DNA from: Paramecium pentaurelia
Lineage: Eukaryota; Ciliophora; Oligohymenophorea; Peniculida; Parameciidae
NCBI GenBank assembly: GCA_905183005.1
Contig: CAJJDO010000144.1
Location: 233,738-297,737 of the forward strand
Direction of reading: 5' to 3'
DNA length: 64,000 nt
A program made the translations under genes and the position numbers. The notes beneath the pieces are model-generated. The model saw only the letters and a list, made by a program, of their open reading frames with translations, did not search any database and was not told where the DNA came from. Of the stretch, positions 12,001-24,522 are shown piece after piece; within the stretch, counting starts at the first letter, position 1, and each line of letters opens with the position of its first letter.

Positions 12001-13810
12001 ATTAATATGATTTGGATGAATTTCTAAGATTCTATTTAAATCTTATAATGCTTTTTCGAATTCATTCATTTACTTGAAAATTAAGGCTACAGAAATATAT
12101 ATAAGACTTGAAACCTCTATTCTTTAAAGCAATTATATTGGTTGGATTTATTTCTATAATTTTTGATTAATCATTTAAAGCCTAATCAAGTTTATCGATC
12201 AATTTATAAAGATCAGCTAATTTTATATACTATAAAATATCTACATCTTTTCATATAAGCATTCTCATCTAATGGATTTAATTCTATATATTAATTCAAT
12301 ACTGTTATGGCAAGTTCATTTTACTTCAATTCTTCTAAAAAGATAGCTTACATAATGAATATTTATACCTTTCTTCCAATAACCATCTGAATTTTTTGGA
12401 GCAATCTCTAAAATTTTATCATAATCTTTCATTGCTAAATCATTCTAGCCTAACTCTTTATACATATTAGCTTTTCTATTTTATAAATATATACCTCTTT
12501 TGCAATAATTCTCAGTTTCATTAGGATTAATTTCAATAGCTTTTGTATAATCTTAAAGAGCTTACTCATTCTATCCAAGATATTTTAGTAAATTTCCTTT
12601 AATTAAAATTAATCTCTTACCTCTATAAATATAAACATTGACATCTTTAGGGTTTAATTCTAAGATTTTATTGTAATCATTCAAAGCCTTTTCATTTTGA
12701 TTAATTTCTTTATAAAGAATGGCTACAAATAGAAAATCAAATTACCTCTATTTTTATATGCCTTGACAAATTTAGGGTTAATCTCTAAAGCTAAATTAAA
12801 TTCTTCAAGAGCCTTTTCTTTTTCATTCGTATCTTTAAATAAGATTCCTTTCTTTAAAAAAATTTAATACCTCTATTAACATAATAATTGGCTACTTTTG
12901 GATTTAATAAAATGGCTTAATTATAATCTAAAAGTGCCTCTTAATATTTCTCCATTTATTTTAAAAGTATTCCTTTCATTACTATTATAAAATACCTCTA
13001 CATTAATAAGAGTAAGCTCTTTTTGGATCAATTTCAATTGATTTATTAAAATCTTCCAAAGCATCTGATTTCCTTTTCATATCTTAAAACAATTCTCCTC
13101 TTTCAAGAAAAGCTTCACTAGAAGTTGGCCTTGTTTCAATTGCCTAATTAAGTTCTAATAAAGCTTCTTCATGCTTTCCTAATGTTCGAAGGATCAAACC
13201 TAATTATACATGATATCTCTAATACCTCTTTAATAGTGGGCAGGATAATTCATTTTGTCTAACTCCAAAGTTTTCTAAAATACAACAAGAGCTTCTTATA
13301 AACTGCCTTGTTCTTTCATAATTAAACCTATAATGGCTCAAAATAATTATACCCTTTAAGTTAATACTTTTAACAAATTATGGATCTAATTGAAAACACA
13401 TTTCAGCATCATTGATAGCCAAATTGTAAATTTTGTTTTTTCTATGGATAAGAGCTAAAATGACATGGCAAGATACATCTGTTATAATAAGCCTCTATTA
13501 GTTGAGGATTTAGTTAAATAGCCTTATTTAATTCCTCTTATGCCTCTTTCAGATCTCCTTTTTTTATTAATAACTCACCTAATATAATGTATTTAGTTAT
13601 TGTTACCTTTTAAATTAAAGGCTTATGAATAATTAGTATTTAATTTTAAGGCTTCATTAACTTCATTAAGAGCTTCATCAATCTTTTGATTTTATTGTAA
13701 GGTCTGGATAAAAAATATTTAACTACCTGAGATTTTTCAAAATGATCTTTTGCTTTCTATAACCATTCTTCTTATGATTCCTAATTTTATGGATTGCTAT
13801 CTTGATTCAT
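9052..13810 (-). CDS. Large TPR-repeat protein with conserved C-terminal helical region
   Basis: ATG 13810-13808 to TGA 9054-9052. Two dozen or so introns of 19-29 bp split the gene, nearly one per repeat. The first ones are 13704-13726 (ends CAG), 13579-13606, 13455-13476, 13328-13352 and 13200-13225. Between about 13,650 and 10,200 the protein is a run of 34-residue tetratricopeptide repeats of the type ALxDYNKAIEINPKN...YxNRG. The intron falls in the codon for the Gly after Arg (...AYxNRG) at the same place in most repeats. Downstream of the repeats the same frame continues without intron for some 370 residues. It passes through a Gln-rich coiled coil, a hydrophobic patch (FRSLFWHLYYYLHAMSE) and a helical tail ending in a Lys/Gln-rich stretch. 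The small frame beginning at ATG 9693 is the C-terminus of this protein, not a separate gene. TPR arrays are protein-binding solenoids; the partner is unknown. Confidence 0.85.
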
Positions 13811-14765
13811 AAATTTATTTTTTTTAATATCATTTTTTTCTCAATTCCATATTTAAAAAATCCATATATTTGGGTCATTCTGATCAATTTAATTTTTCAG
13901 TCTTATATTAATTAAAAATTACAATTAGGACTTGTGGAATATAAAAAATTCTGCATAAAATTAATAATAAATTAACATGGAAGAAATAATTATTTTTGAC
14001 TAAGATGAGAATGATTAAATATTATAATTTATTATTTAGACATATTTTTCAAGAATAAATATTAAGTATGATTTTCATTAATCTTATCATTATGAAATAG
14101 TCTTATAGGATGAATAATAAAAACATTAGATGATTTTGAATTGTATTTATTTTTATAAATTACAAATTTTAAATTTATTTATTTATTTTTATTAAAGTTT
14201 CTTTTGTATCATATAAAATGCAAAATAAGTATTAAAGCAAAAGAAATCAAATATATTTAATTATGTCTTAGTTAGGGACTAAAAAAGATAAATAAGATTA
14301 TTAATTTAAATCATTTATAAATTAATCTTAGTCATACTGGTTTTAATATTTTAGACATTGCAGTATATCTTATAACTAAAAATGCTTATATCTAATAAGA
14401 CAGAATATTTAAAATTTTATCATTCTGCTTGTTAATATTATTTTATTCAAAATTTTTGCAATTTTAATATGCGTATCAAGAAAGAACTCAAAATTTCAAA
14501 TTTTGAAAAAATTATATAATTGTAATATATATTAATAAAAATTGTTGAAATTAAAATAATATTTTATTAACGATAAACTTATATTTAATTATATGAAATT
14601 AGTCTATATAACCCTTTAGTATATTTTATGTATATATGGAAACAAGTTAATGTTAGGGTTTGAAGATTTATCATTATCATTTAAATATATTGAAAATTAA
14701 TGAATAATTTATTATGAATTTTCCTTAATAAATTTAATGAATCATTTCAACTCTTCTTCTATTTT
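13811..14765 (+). other. Long intergenic region with an ambiguous open frame
   Basis: This 955-bp stretch separates two minus-strand genes. On the + strand a frame from ATG 13977-13979 stays free of TGA for 228 codons (to 14661-14663). Its first 50 codons look protein-like (MEEIIIFDQDENDQILQFII), but the rest is Ile/Tyr/Leu-rich, as AT-rich noncoding DNA reads. A TGA-free run of this length is not strong evidence at such base composition. I do not call a gene. Promoter sequences of the TPR gene must lie at the left end. Confidence 0.3.
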
Positions 14766-17700
14766 TCAATACAATAAGTATCCTATCAAGACTGTTAAAC
14801 TTAAAACATAACCTGAATCATCAGTTTAATTTAAATCATTTCCTATTGTAGAATTGTTAGGAGTCATAACAATTTAACATTAAGAACATGAGTTAGTTTT
14901 GGAATTCCATGAATACATGTAAGCTGATAAATTGTAACATTCTGTATCAAGTAAGGCTTTGGGATCAGTGGCTGTACATTTACCATTCACATTACGGCAA
15001 ATATTTAACTTAGATGAATCCCAACTAGGGAAATATAAACATCTACCAGATTAAGTACCAAAAGATTCACAAGTATGATCAACACAAGAGCTACTTGTAG
15101 TTGTAGTAGCAGCAGTCCATTTACATCTATCTGATGCTTATTAACATGCATCTTAATCTTTAGCAGCACTTGCACAATTTCTCATTAATGAACATTTTCC
15201 TGTTGTTGTATTTCCAATTTTAGTTTCAGTCCAAATACAAAATCCATCAGTTCCTTTAGAATAACATCCAATTTTGGTTGTATATTTATCGCAGGTACTT
15301 CTAAGGATACATTTAGTTCCATCAGTAATACAATTATTCACAATACTACAAGCCATTAAAGTAGTACCACCAGTAATATCATCACATGTCTTAACCCTAC
15401 AAGTATTTGTACTTTAAACCCAAGTACACAAACCTTCAGTTCCCAATGCATTGGTACAGGTATTGTTTTTTGTGTATTAAGTACATGAATCTTTAACGAT
15501 ACATTTTGTACCATCAGTTGTACATGTAATTAATTAAGAAGAACAAGCCTAATGAGTTGCTCCTTAGAAATCAATACAGTTTTCATCTCTACAAGAATTA
15601 ATTGTTTGATCCCAATTACATTTGCCTGTTGAAGTTATTTATTTCATTAAATTAGTTACTCTACCAACTTTATTAAAATGGCAAGCATCTTTAACATAAA
15701 TTGCACATTAACCTAATTCAATACAAGATGTTGTTCCATTTGTAGTACAGTTAGGATTAGCAGCTTAGCATTCTGAATGAGTTTTAAATAAGGCTAAAGT
15801 ACAACTGACATATTTAGTACAAGATTTATTGGCAGATCCTAGGGATTAGACTATTGTAATACAAGTACCATCTGTACCAGTCACACATCCTCCATTTACA
15901 TTTGTTTTATCACATGATGTAATACCAATACATGATGTTCCATCAGTAGTACATTTATCTGATATATATTTACATAATGAATCTTAAGTCCAATAAAGGC
16001 TTTTACATGAATCATAACGGAAACATGCACCTTTAGTATTATCATCATTAGGATAATCAGGCAACCAAATACATGGTCCATCAGTTCCTACAACACAAGC
16101 TGCTTGAAAAGTAGTTGATGTACAATTTTAAATTGGAGCACATCTACTACTTTTACCAGCTGTACATTTACCTTTTAAGTTTTTATCACTTGGATTTTAA
16201 CAAGTTTAATGAGTAGAACCAGAAATATCCTTACATTCCTAATTTCTACAAATAAATGTTTCTGAATCCCAAGCACAAATTTATCCATTTGCATCAGTAT
16301 TACAAGCAGCTTCACCTTTAGCAGCAGAGCAAGTACTTCTTTCAATACAACCTCCACCTTATTGAGTATTGCAAGTAACTCCTGATTTTGGAGTGAAGTA
16401 TTGTAAGCATTAACTCTCAGATACCAATGTTTTTGGAGCTGTAGTACATGTCTTCAAAACACAATAAGCTATTTTATTTGGATCTTCAGGAACAATCCAT
16501 TCACAAGGATTGCCACTGGAATCTGATGTACATCCATTTTAATTTTACACTATTGTACACGATCCTCTATTAACACAAAATTTACCATTTGTTGTACACT
16601 TAGAATTTTTAAAGATTGCAGCACAAGCTGAATCTTCAGTGAAATAATAATCTTCACAACTTTTAGTTTTGCATTTATTTCCTGTATCTATCATTGTACA
16701 ATAATAAAGGTGTGATTAACAATCAGAAGAACTTGTTGGATTAACAGCATTTTAACAAGTTCTTTGAACACATTATCCAGATCCATTACTTTCCAACCAA
16801 ATGCATTTATTCTATTTAGCATCTTCATCAACACATTGTACTTTTGACATTTCTTCACATGTATTAGGAATAGGAACACATCCTTTCTCATCCCTATCAA
16901 TTGTACATTTTAGATTGGCAGCATTACCATATGATACGCAAGCATCATGTGTAGTGAATGTATCATCAGCTTATGCACAACTTGCATCTCCACATTTTTT
17001 AGTTGTTTCATTCCAATAGCAATTTAAAAAATTATCATCATCATCCTTATTCTTACTTATTTTGCATTATCCAGAAGTATAATATTCTGTACATAATGCA
17101 ATTGGCATACATCCAAATTCTTTGTATGTTCCATCAGCTTCCTTTTTAGCTCCTAATGTACATTCTCCAATTTTATAATAATTTTAGCATTATTCAAAAT
17201 TAGTGTATTAATTAGGATCAGCAGATCTACAAGATTTATCAACACATTTATTGGGTGTTTCAGCTAAACTCCATACACATTCTTTCTTTTAGGTATTTAT
17301 CTTACATTATTCTTCTACTTTATAATTTATACAAGCATCCAAATTTATGCATCCTTCCAAAGTTGTTCCATTCGCTCCTACTTTAACTGTACAGTTTCCT
17401 ACCTCTTAACATTTAATATGATTTACATAAGTAGAATCAGCATTAGCACAGGTTCTATCAAAACATTTTTTGGATATAGAATTCCAAATACATTTTTATC
17501 CTATATTACTCACGATGCATGAAGTTGATTCTGTGTAACTTGAGCAAGGTCCTCTCTTTATGCAAGCTTCTTCCCCTTGTTATTCAGCTGGAAGATTACA
17601 ACTTAATTATTTTGCTTAGCATTATTCTGCACTTGGACTTGTAAGATCAGTTATCCAACTGCAAGATTTTTAAATACATTTTTGGATTTCATCCCAAACA

Positions 17701-20700
17701 CATGGTCCTTCAATTAGTGCATATGCACAATTTTGTTTTAAATCATAATCTTTACAATAGTCTTTTTTTTCTATGCAGGCAGTGTTATCAAAATTTACAG
17801 AACATTTTATATCAAATTGGTAACAATTAGAGAATGTATAAATTCCTTTGTACTCTTTACATCTTATATAATCTGTGCATGCATTACTGGGAGGGTTTGT
17901 AGCTGTACATTAGTTACTGTAAAATTAGCACATTTCATGAGTTTAGTTAATTTCACCTCCTAAAATAATATCTGAACATTTACTAGTAGATCTGTCATAT
18001 TCTATACAAGTATCTTTAGATGCATTTAATATGCATATCTAGTATTATATTGTTTAAAAATAACATTCGTTAAGGTTCTAATTATTAGTGCTATAATCGG
18101 AACATTAATTCCTAATGTTTCTACACTTTGATTAATCGTAATACACTCCACATTTTAAATTACTGATATAAGAACATTACCAATGAGATAATTTTGCAGA
18201 TCCTTATGATTACATTATAAGGCTCTCACAATCACTTATAAACCCAGCCACACAAAGAGAATTCTCGATAAGACATTGTCCATCTAATCCCTATGTGCAT
18301 GTAGTGATTGGTAAGTTAGAACAATTCTAATCTACGTAATAACATCCGGTTCCATCATTTTTAACACTCAATTTTCGATCTATCTCTTTGCATGTATCAT
18401 AAGTATGCGTTCCATTAATAATTGAAGCATTAGGTTTGCACTTACCATCTCCTTTATATATGCATATGCTTGAAATTGCTTGACATTCTTCATCATCTTT
18501 TCCATTAATTTCATCGCACTCTAAAAACAGTTTCTTACAAGTGTTATCCTGCACATAGCATGTTTGAAGACCGGTAGATATTACCCGAGCACAGTCATTA
18601 AGCAAAGTATAATCTTCACACTCATATTTTCCAAAAATGCAAGAATCACCAGTTTTATTGACTGAACACTTACTATTCAAATTATAACAATAGTTAATAG
18701 TTAGACCAGAACCCTTTACTTTTGTACAATCAAATATAGCATCCTCACAAACTCCTTTATTCAAAAAATCATGATAGCCTTTCCAAAAACATTATTATAC
18801 TCCATCAACAATTTGTTCCGAGCAAGCTTACTCCTAAAACTCTGAACAATTTATTGATGCATATACGCAGCTTTTAGTATCTTCATTCCATTTACATTAT
18901 AATTTATTACCTAGAATTCCTCCCAAACATGATTCTCTATATTTATATTCAGCACAAGTGTTTTTTTTAATTTCACATTGTGGTTACTAACATTCTTAAT
19001 TAATACACTTATTAGTATCATTATCATTCCCATCCCATTTGCATGGAAAATCATATTTATCTTTTACACATTAGATTTTTTTAGAATATTAATTACAAAC
19101 TTATCTATCAACGCATTTGGTTCCATCAGCACTGATTGTACATTTATTATTGGATGCATTTGAACAACCATCATGAGTGGATTTATCCAAATTTGCACAT
19201 ACATCTCCATCTACACATAATTGTTATATAGTATTCCAATAGCAATTTAAATATTATATAGGATCTGTATTAGGAATTTTTAGAACATTAGGTAAACAGG
19301 AATTCTCACCTAAACCATTACAATTAGTTGGATATACTGCACATACCTTATTTGATTTTCCAACAATACAAAGAGGATTATCATCTTTATCCTTTAACCA
19401 ATTTTGACAATCATCATGGCTTACTTTATCATCTAATACTACTACACTATTTGCATAGCCTACTCTTGTAGCATTAGCACATGTTTTCTCATAACAATTT
19501 TATCCATCCCAGAGACATGTCTTACCTCCATTTCTTTTTGTACCTACAACATCACATTATTCTACGATTTTACGTAACTCACATTAAATAACTAGCTCCA
19601 TACATCCTTTCTTACTTAAATTAGGTACACAATTAGATTTCTGTTTATATGCCTCACATAGAGCTACTGTATAAACATCATCAGTCTTAATTGGAGCAGT
19701 AGAGCAAGTAAAATCAATACAAGATAATCCATTCCAACCACATCTACCACCATTAGATTTCAACTCACAATTTTCTTTAATAGTTAATGCTGAACATGTT
19801 AATGGTATATCCATACATCCTTTCTTTGTGTTTGATAAAGTACATTTCTTTAGATATTCTTAGCATTCTGCATGAGTTATGTATGTTTATGGAGCAGAAT
19901 TACATTATTTTTAGTAACAAGATTCATAGTAAATACATTCACCACCATCCTTATTTTTTATGCAATTATCCTTATCAATAATATTTTCACAAATTAAATC
20001 AACACAAGTACCAGATGAGTTAACAGTACAAGTATTAATTTGTTCATTACATAAAGAATGAGTATTAAATCTAGATGGTAAACTTGCACATGTCTTATCT
20101 AAACATTTATCTCCTAAAATATCCCAATAGCAATCTTTGCCATTAATATCTTTAAAGCAAGCATCCTTTATTAAAATGGTTGAACAAGTAGTATTAGTAA
20201 CACATCCACCATCTTTTTTGGTGATGCAATTCTTATTTGAAAGATATTCTTCACATCCAGAATTTGTAGTAATTGTATTTGGGGCATTTTCACAAGTTCT
20301 ATTTTAACATCCTGCAACATTATTAGCTTTGCCAGTACACTTTATTGAGTAAGTTGAACATTATTCATGACCAATAATTTCACTTCCTGCATTTTCACAT
20401 GTTTTGTCTTTGCATGTACCATTCCATATACATTATTTATTATTAAATCTATCAATACCACATTAATCAGGAACAATAGAACTTGCACAACTTATATCAT
20501 CAACACATCCTGCACCATTTGTTATACATGAAGGTAATAATTATTTTTGACATTCAGAATTTGATTTCAATGTGTTAGGTGCATTTATACAAAGTTTATC
20601 TTTACATTTATTCTCTATTGATGACCAATAACATTCCTTTCCTGTACTATCAATCTTGCAACCCTCGCTTATCCTTCCATCTGAACATGTTTTTATATCA

Positions 20701-21473
20701 ACACATCCACCATTTTCTTTTGCTGTACATTTATTAAAAAACTTTTAGCAATCATCATGAGTTCTATTAGATGTTAATGCAAACTCACATTTCTTTTCAT
20801 AGCATTTATTATTTCCCCAAAAACAATTAACTGTTCTTGCCTTATTAGTTACACAACCTACTTCTGATATTTAATCTTCACAATTAGTACCAGATTCTAA
20901 ACATCCTCCTCCAGTTTTAGCTGTACATTCATACTTTAATTATGACCTACATTCAGAATCTTTTGTTAGAGTAGATGGCAATTAACTACATTCAGTTACA
21001 TCTGAACATTTCTTTGTTATTTCGTCCCAAAAACAGTAATTTGTCCTACTTTAATAACAGGAATTTGAGGTGAGATAAGTTGAACATAAATCAATTTCTA
21101 CACAAGTATATCCATCTGATGTACATCTTTTTGATTGTGCTTAACATTCATCTTTATTTGTCTTTTGAAAAGGTGTGCAACTTGTAAAGAATGTACACTT
21201 ATTATCAATCCATGCACATTCATTCTTATTAAGACAATCATTTTGTCCTTATCCTTCACAATACAGTGATTTTCCATACTTCTTAATAGTAGTTTCTGTT
21301 CCTGTACTTTATGATACTTCACATGCTAATTTTGTTTGATTCCATGTGCATAAATAGTTTAGATTACAATCCGAAGCAATTAACAACTACGCACAAGTAC
21401 AAGCTTCAGTTTTACTTACTACTTGGCAAGTTGCAATATTTATTAAGACTATAATGAATAAAGTTCTCTTCAT
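14766..21473 (-). CDS. Cysteine-rich surface antigen (immobilization antigen family), GPI-anchored
   Basis: ATG 21473-21471 to TGA 14768-14766 is a single open frame of 2236 codons including stop, with no intron, as is usual for Paramecium surface-antigen genes. The N-terminus is a signal peptide (MKRTLFIIVLINIATCQVV). The whole body is made of repeated cysteine-rich units of about 60-75 residues with regular C-x(n)-C spacing and motifs such as C..GTKC, GC......G.C.W and GKC. These correspond to the periodic Cys units of Paramecium A/B/G/H-type surface antigens. The units are diverged: I see no block of near-identical tandem repeats. The C-terminus (DDSGYVLSLTVLIGYLLY) is a short hydrophobic tail preceded by a Ser/Asn/Asp/Gly stretch, a GPI-attachment signal. 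The mature protein (about 240 kDa) would form the ciliary and body surface coat. Such genes are normally expressed one at a time by serotype control. Whether this one is an expressed serotype gene or a silent paralogue cannot be told here. Confidence 0.9.
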
Positions 21474-21699
21474 TTGAAGTTTAAATTTATTTTTTTATTT
21501 TAATTATTAAATATTTGATAATCTAAAAATTATTTGAATTAATTTAAGATTCTTAACCATTTTTTTATAATCGTCATCATTAATTAAATTAACACATAAA
21601 AGTTTCTGTATCACTTCATCCTTTTCTAACGGTATTTTTCAATTGTAATTGGTATTTATGTATTACATTGATTTAAGAATATGATTAAATATTGTTTTT

Positions 21700-22430
21700 A
21701 GAGTTTAAGACCTGTCTTTTAACTTATGATCAATTAAAGGCTGTTATTTATGAGAATACAATGAATAAATATGGATCTAATACTCAACCAGGAGGGAATA
21801 TCATATTCATTTTGTGAAATGTAAGATCTATATGTAACATCTAACCTGGATTTATAATTATGTCCTTGAAAATCTTAATTCAAAACTTAAGCAATAAAAA
21901 AATTGCTGATCATCCAAAGCATAATTATGAATATATATATATTCAACTCAAGTCTGCAGAACTTCTAGCAAAATTTATAAAAAATTAACAATATAAAAAG
22001 AAGTTTGGTGGATATATGTATTTTTTTTTTTAGAGTAATCCTTGAAATAAGGTATATTTAATATTGTTAGAACATAATAATCAAAAATTCAAATTTGGAA
22101 GCTAGAAATGCCTTCAAAAAATGAGAATGATGAATTGTGAATTAAAATTATGATTAAGTTCAATAAATTTAAGTTTAGGATCAAAAGAAAGAGAACATTC
22201 TATTATTCAAACACAAGCAAATATTATTAACGACTCAATAAGAATAGTTTTAACAAAAAATTTGAGTTTAGCTTTAACAGTTTATGAAAATAAAAATTTT
22301 CATATTTCAATATAAAATTTAAAGTCATTATTTTATAAAATAAATTAATTGAAATAATTAAGTTTTACATTATAAATAATATTCAATGATTATGTGTATT
22401 ATTAATTATCGATAAATTATTAAAAACGAT
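21700..22430 (+). pseudogene. Decayed coding sequence of unknown family
   Basis: Upstream of the surface antigen, the + strand has three successive protein-like fragments in different frames. They are 21704-21817 (KTCLLTYDQLKAVIYENT, ends TGA), 21860-22045 (ADHPKHNYEYIYIQLKSAEL, ends TGA) and 22154 to about 22430 (LSSINLSLGSKEREHSIIQT). The last is preceded in the same frame by a TGA at 22151 and by further protein-like sequence. Candidate introns do not join them cleanly. This looks like one broken gene, but an unusual splice pattern cannot be excluded. No family recognised. Confidence 0.4.
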
Positions 22431-22878
22431 TAACTAATTTTTTCTACTTCTGATAATGATAATTATTCACAACATAAAATTTTCTTAACTTATTTATTCA
22501 TTAATAATCTGATTTAAGAGTGAAGTATCATTAAAAAAACCATTTATTATTACTATTTAAATATCAAATATGATCATATCTTTTTTAGTTCAATTTTTGT
22601 ACAAAACATTCATCCAATTAGATTTTTTTAAATGCTTTCATAATTTAATAACACTCTATTCTATTTAAATGAATATGAATTAAGAAAATCTTTGTGAATA
22701 TAAAATTTTAATTGTAAAATTAATTAAAAGAATAAATTTCGAAATAAATTAAACAAATAAAGAATATTAAAAGTAGATTTAGTTGTTAATTAAGAGTAGA
22801 AAATTTATGGACTTAAGGAAGTTAAATATTTTGTATATTTTATCTTAAAGATGAAATTATAGATTATAAATATGACTT
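22431..22878. other. AT-rich intergenic sequence
   Basis: This 448-bp stretch between the decayed fragments and the dipeptidase 3' end shows no feature that I can support. Confidence 0.5.
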
Positions 22879-24348
22879 TCATTTTTTTATATGAGGTTAT
22901 ACTTCTGATATGATTTCAGTTATGCAACTTATTAATTTTCTAACGTTGGGTAAATCTAAACATTCGTTTGGACCATGTTCATTAGCACCTGTCCCTAATA
23001 CCCCGATAATTAAAAATGAAGCTTTAGGATGTATTAATTATAAATGAGTCATTAAATAAATAGCTCCTCCATCTCCAAATGTGGTTGCTTCATTTCCATA
23101 ATAATTTAAGGATGCTTAATTAATTATTGAATCTAAATAGGGCTGATTATCTAATGCATTAAATCCAGGTCCTGATCTCAAACCACTGATTGTAACAGAT
23201 GCATTATATGGAACATTAGTCGTTAACTTAAAATATATTATAAAAATATACTAATTTAACAAAGCTTTCTTTAGCTTCTAAGTGATTTTTAGTAGGAGGT
23301 AATCTTAAAGATAATTTTAGAGTAGTTTTAGGTGTTATAACATTTCCAGCTTGATTACAATTAGGTATATCATCTCCACCAGTAACTGATAATTAGGCTC
23401 TCCATATTTTATTTAAGTAAACTAGGAAACGATCTTGAAAAACAGGTTAAGTATTTTAATGAAATGGAAATTTAGTAATCACTTCTTTAAAAACTTCTGC
23501 AGTTTTTTGAGTTTCTAAATATCTCTTGCCAGGTATGATAACTTGAAAATCATCAACCACATCTCCAGTTTATGGATTATCAATTCTATTTAAAAGTTAT
23601 CTGAAAATTCTAAAAGAGGATGGAATTATTCCAGATTCACCTGAGTGAATTCCTTCATTCAATACTTAAACTGTAACAGTACCCACAACTATACCTCTCA
23701 ATGTTGTTGTAACCCATAGTCTATCATAGCTCCCACAACTTGCATCCAAAGCAATCACTAAATCCACTTAACCAATTTTTTCTTTTAATTTGTCTAAATA
23801 ATGATATATATGTTGAGATCCACTTTCTTCATCTGCTTCAAATGCCATTATTATTCTAGGATGTTTTAGCCCGAGCTCTTGTATAGTTTTAATAGCAATA
23901 ACAGATGCCATAATTGCATATCCATCATCTGCTCCTCCTCGTCCATAAAGTTTATCATCAATTATTTTTGGATCATAAGCTGATATCCCCTCTCTCCATC
24001 CTGTAAATGGTGGTTGCTTATCCATGTGTCCATAAAATAAAACAGTACCATCTGTCATTCCATCAGAGCCTTCAACCTCAACGAACAAAAATGGAGAAAA
24101 ACCTTCATCATTATAAAGTTAAATTTAGGCATCTATATTTGATATTTGTAAATACTCTTTAAATTTGCTTGTCTTATATATTATTCAAAAGATTGAGCTG
24201 TCTTTAAGAGTAATCCATTAGTTAAATATTCATTATCAAATTCTCTTGACATACTTGGGATTCTTAAAATATCCATTAAAACAGGCAAGCTTTCATCAAA
24301 AGAATTGTAAACCTTATCTCTTATTTGATCAACTCTTGTAGATTTCAT
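22879..24348 (-). CDS. M20-family metallopeptidase, cytosolic non-specific dipeptidase-like
   Basis: ATG 24348-24346 to TGA 22881-22879. Introns are 24133-24155 (23 bp, TAG) and 23227-23251 (25 bp, AAG); the spliced product is 473 residues, the normal size for CNDP2-type enzymes. Family landmarks are intact. GHMDKQPP carries the first metal-binding His and the catalytic Asp. GRGGADDGYA carries the bridging Asp. EADEESGSQ carries the catalytic Glu pair. LDAS carries a second-site Asp, and GTGANEHGPNE the last His ligand. The dimerisation (lid) domain lies between them (GIHSGESGIIPSSF). There is no signal peptide, so it is cytosolic. It should hydrolyse dipeptides with two bound divalent metals (Zn or Mn). 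It is transcribed in the same direction as the MORN gene, but nothing suggests a functional link. Confidence 0.92.
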
Positions 24349-24522
24349 ATATTGAAAAATGAAAAATAGGAAATTTTTTATATATGCATCAAAATAACAC
24401 GTTCTATTGAATTCAAAAGTTAAGAAATTTATACTTATTTCAATAATAATATTTTGAATTATAAATGTATTAAATCAAAAAAGGAATTTATTTATAACAT
24501 AATACAGATTCGAAAAATATAC

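Noticed and set aside
10300..13650. Regular 120-130 bp spacing of a short ACCTC-containing motif, at first sight CRISPR- or satellite-like
   Set aside because: The motif is the reverse complement of the 5' splice site after the Asn-Arg-Gly codons of successive TPR repeats; the spacing is one TPR plus one intron.
13977..14663. 228-codon TGA-free frame as a gene
   Set aside because: Most of it has the Ile/Tyr/Leu composition of AT-rich spacer, TGA is rare by chance at this base composition, and no domain or intron supports it.
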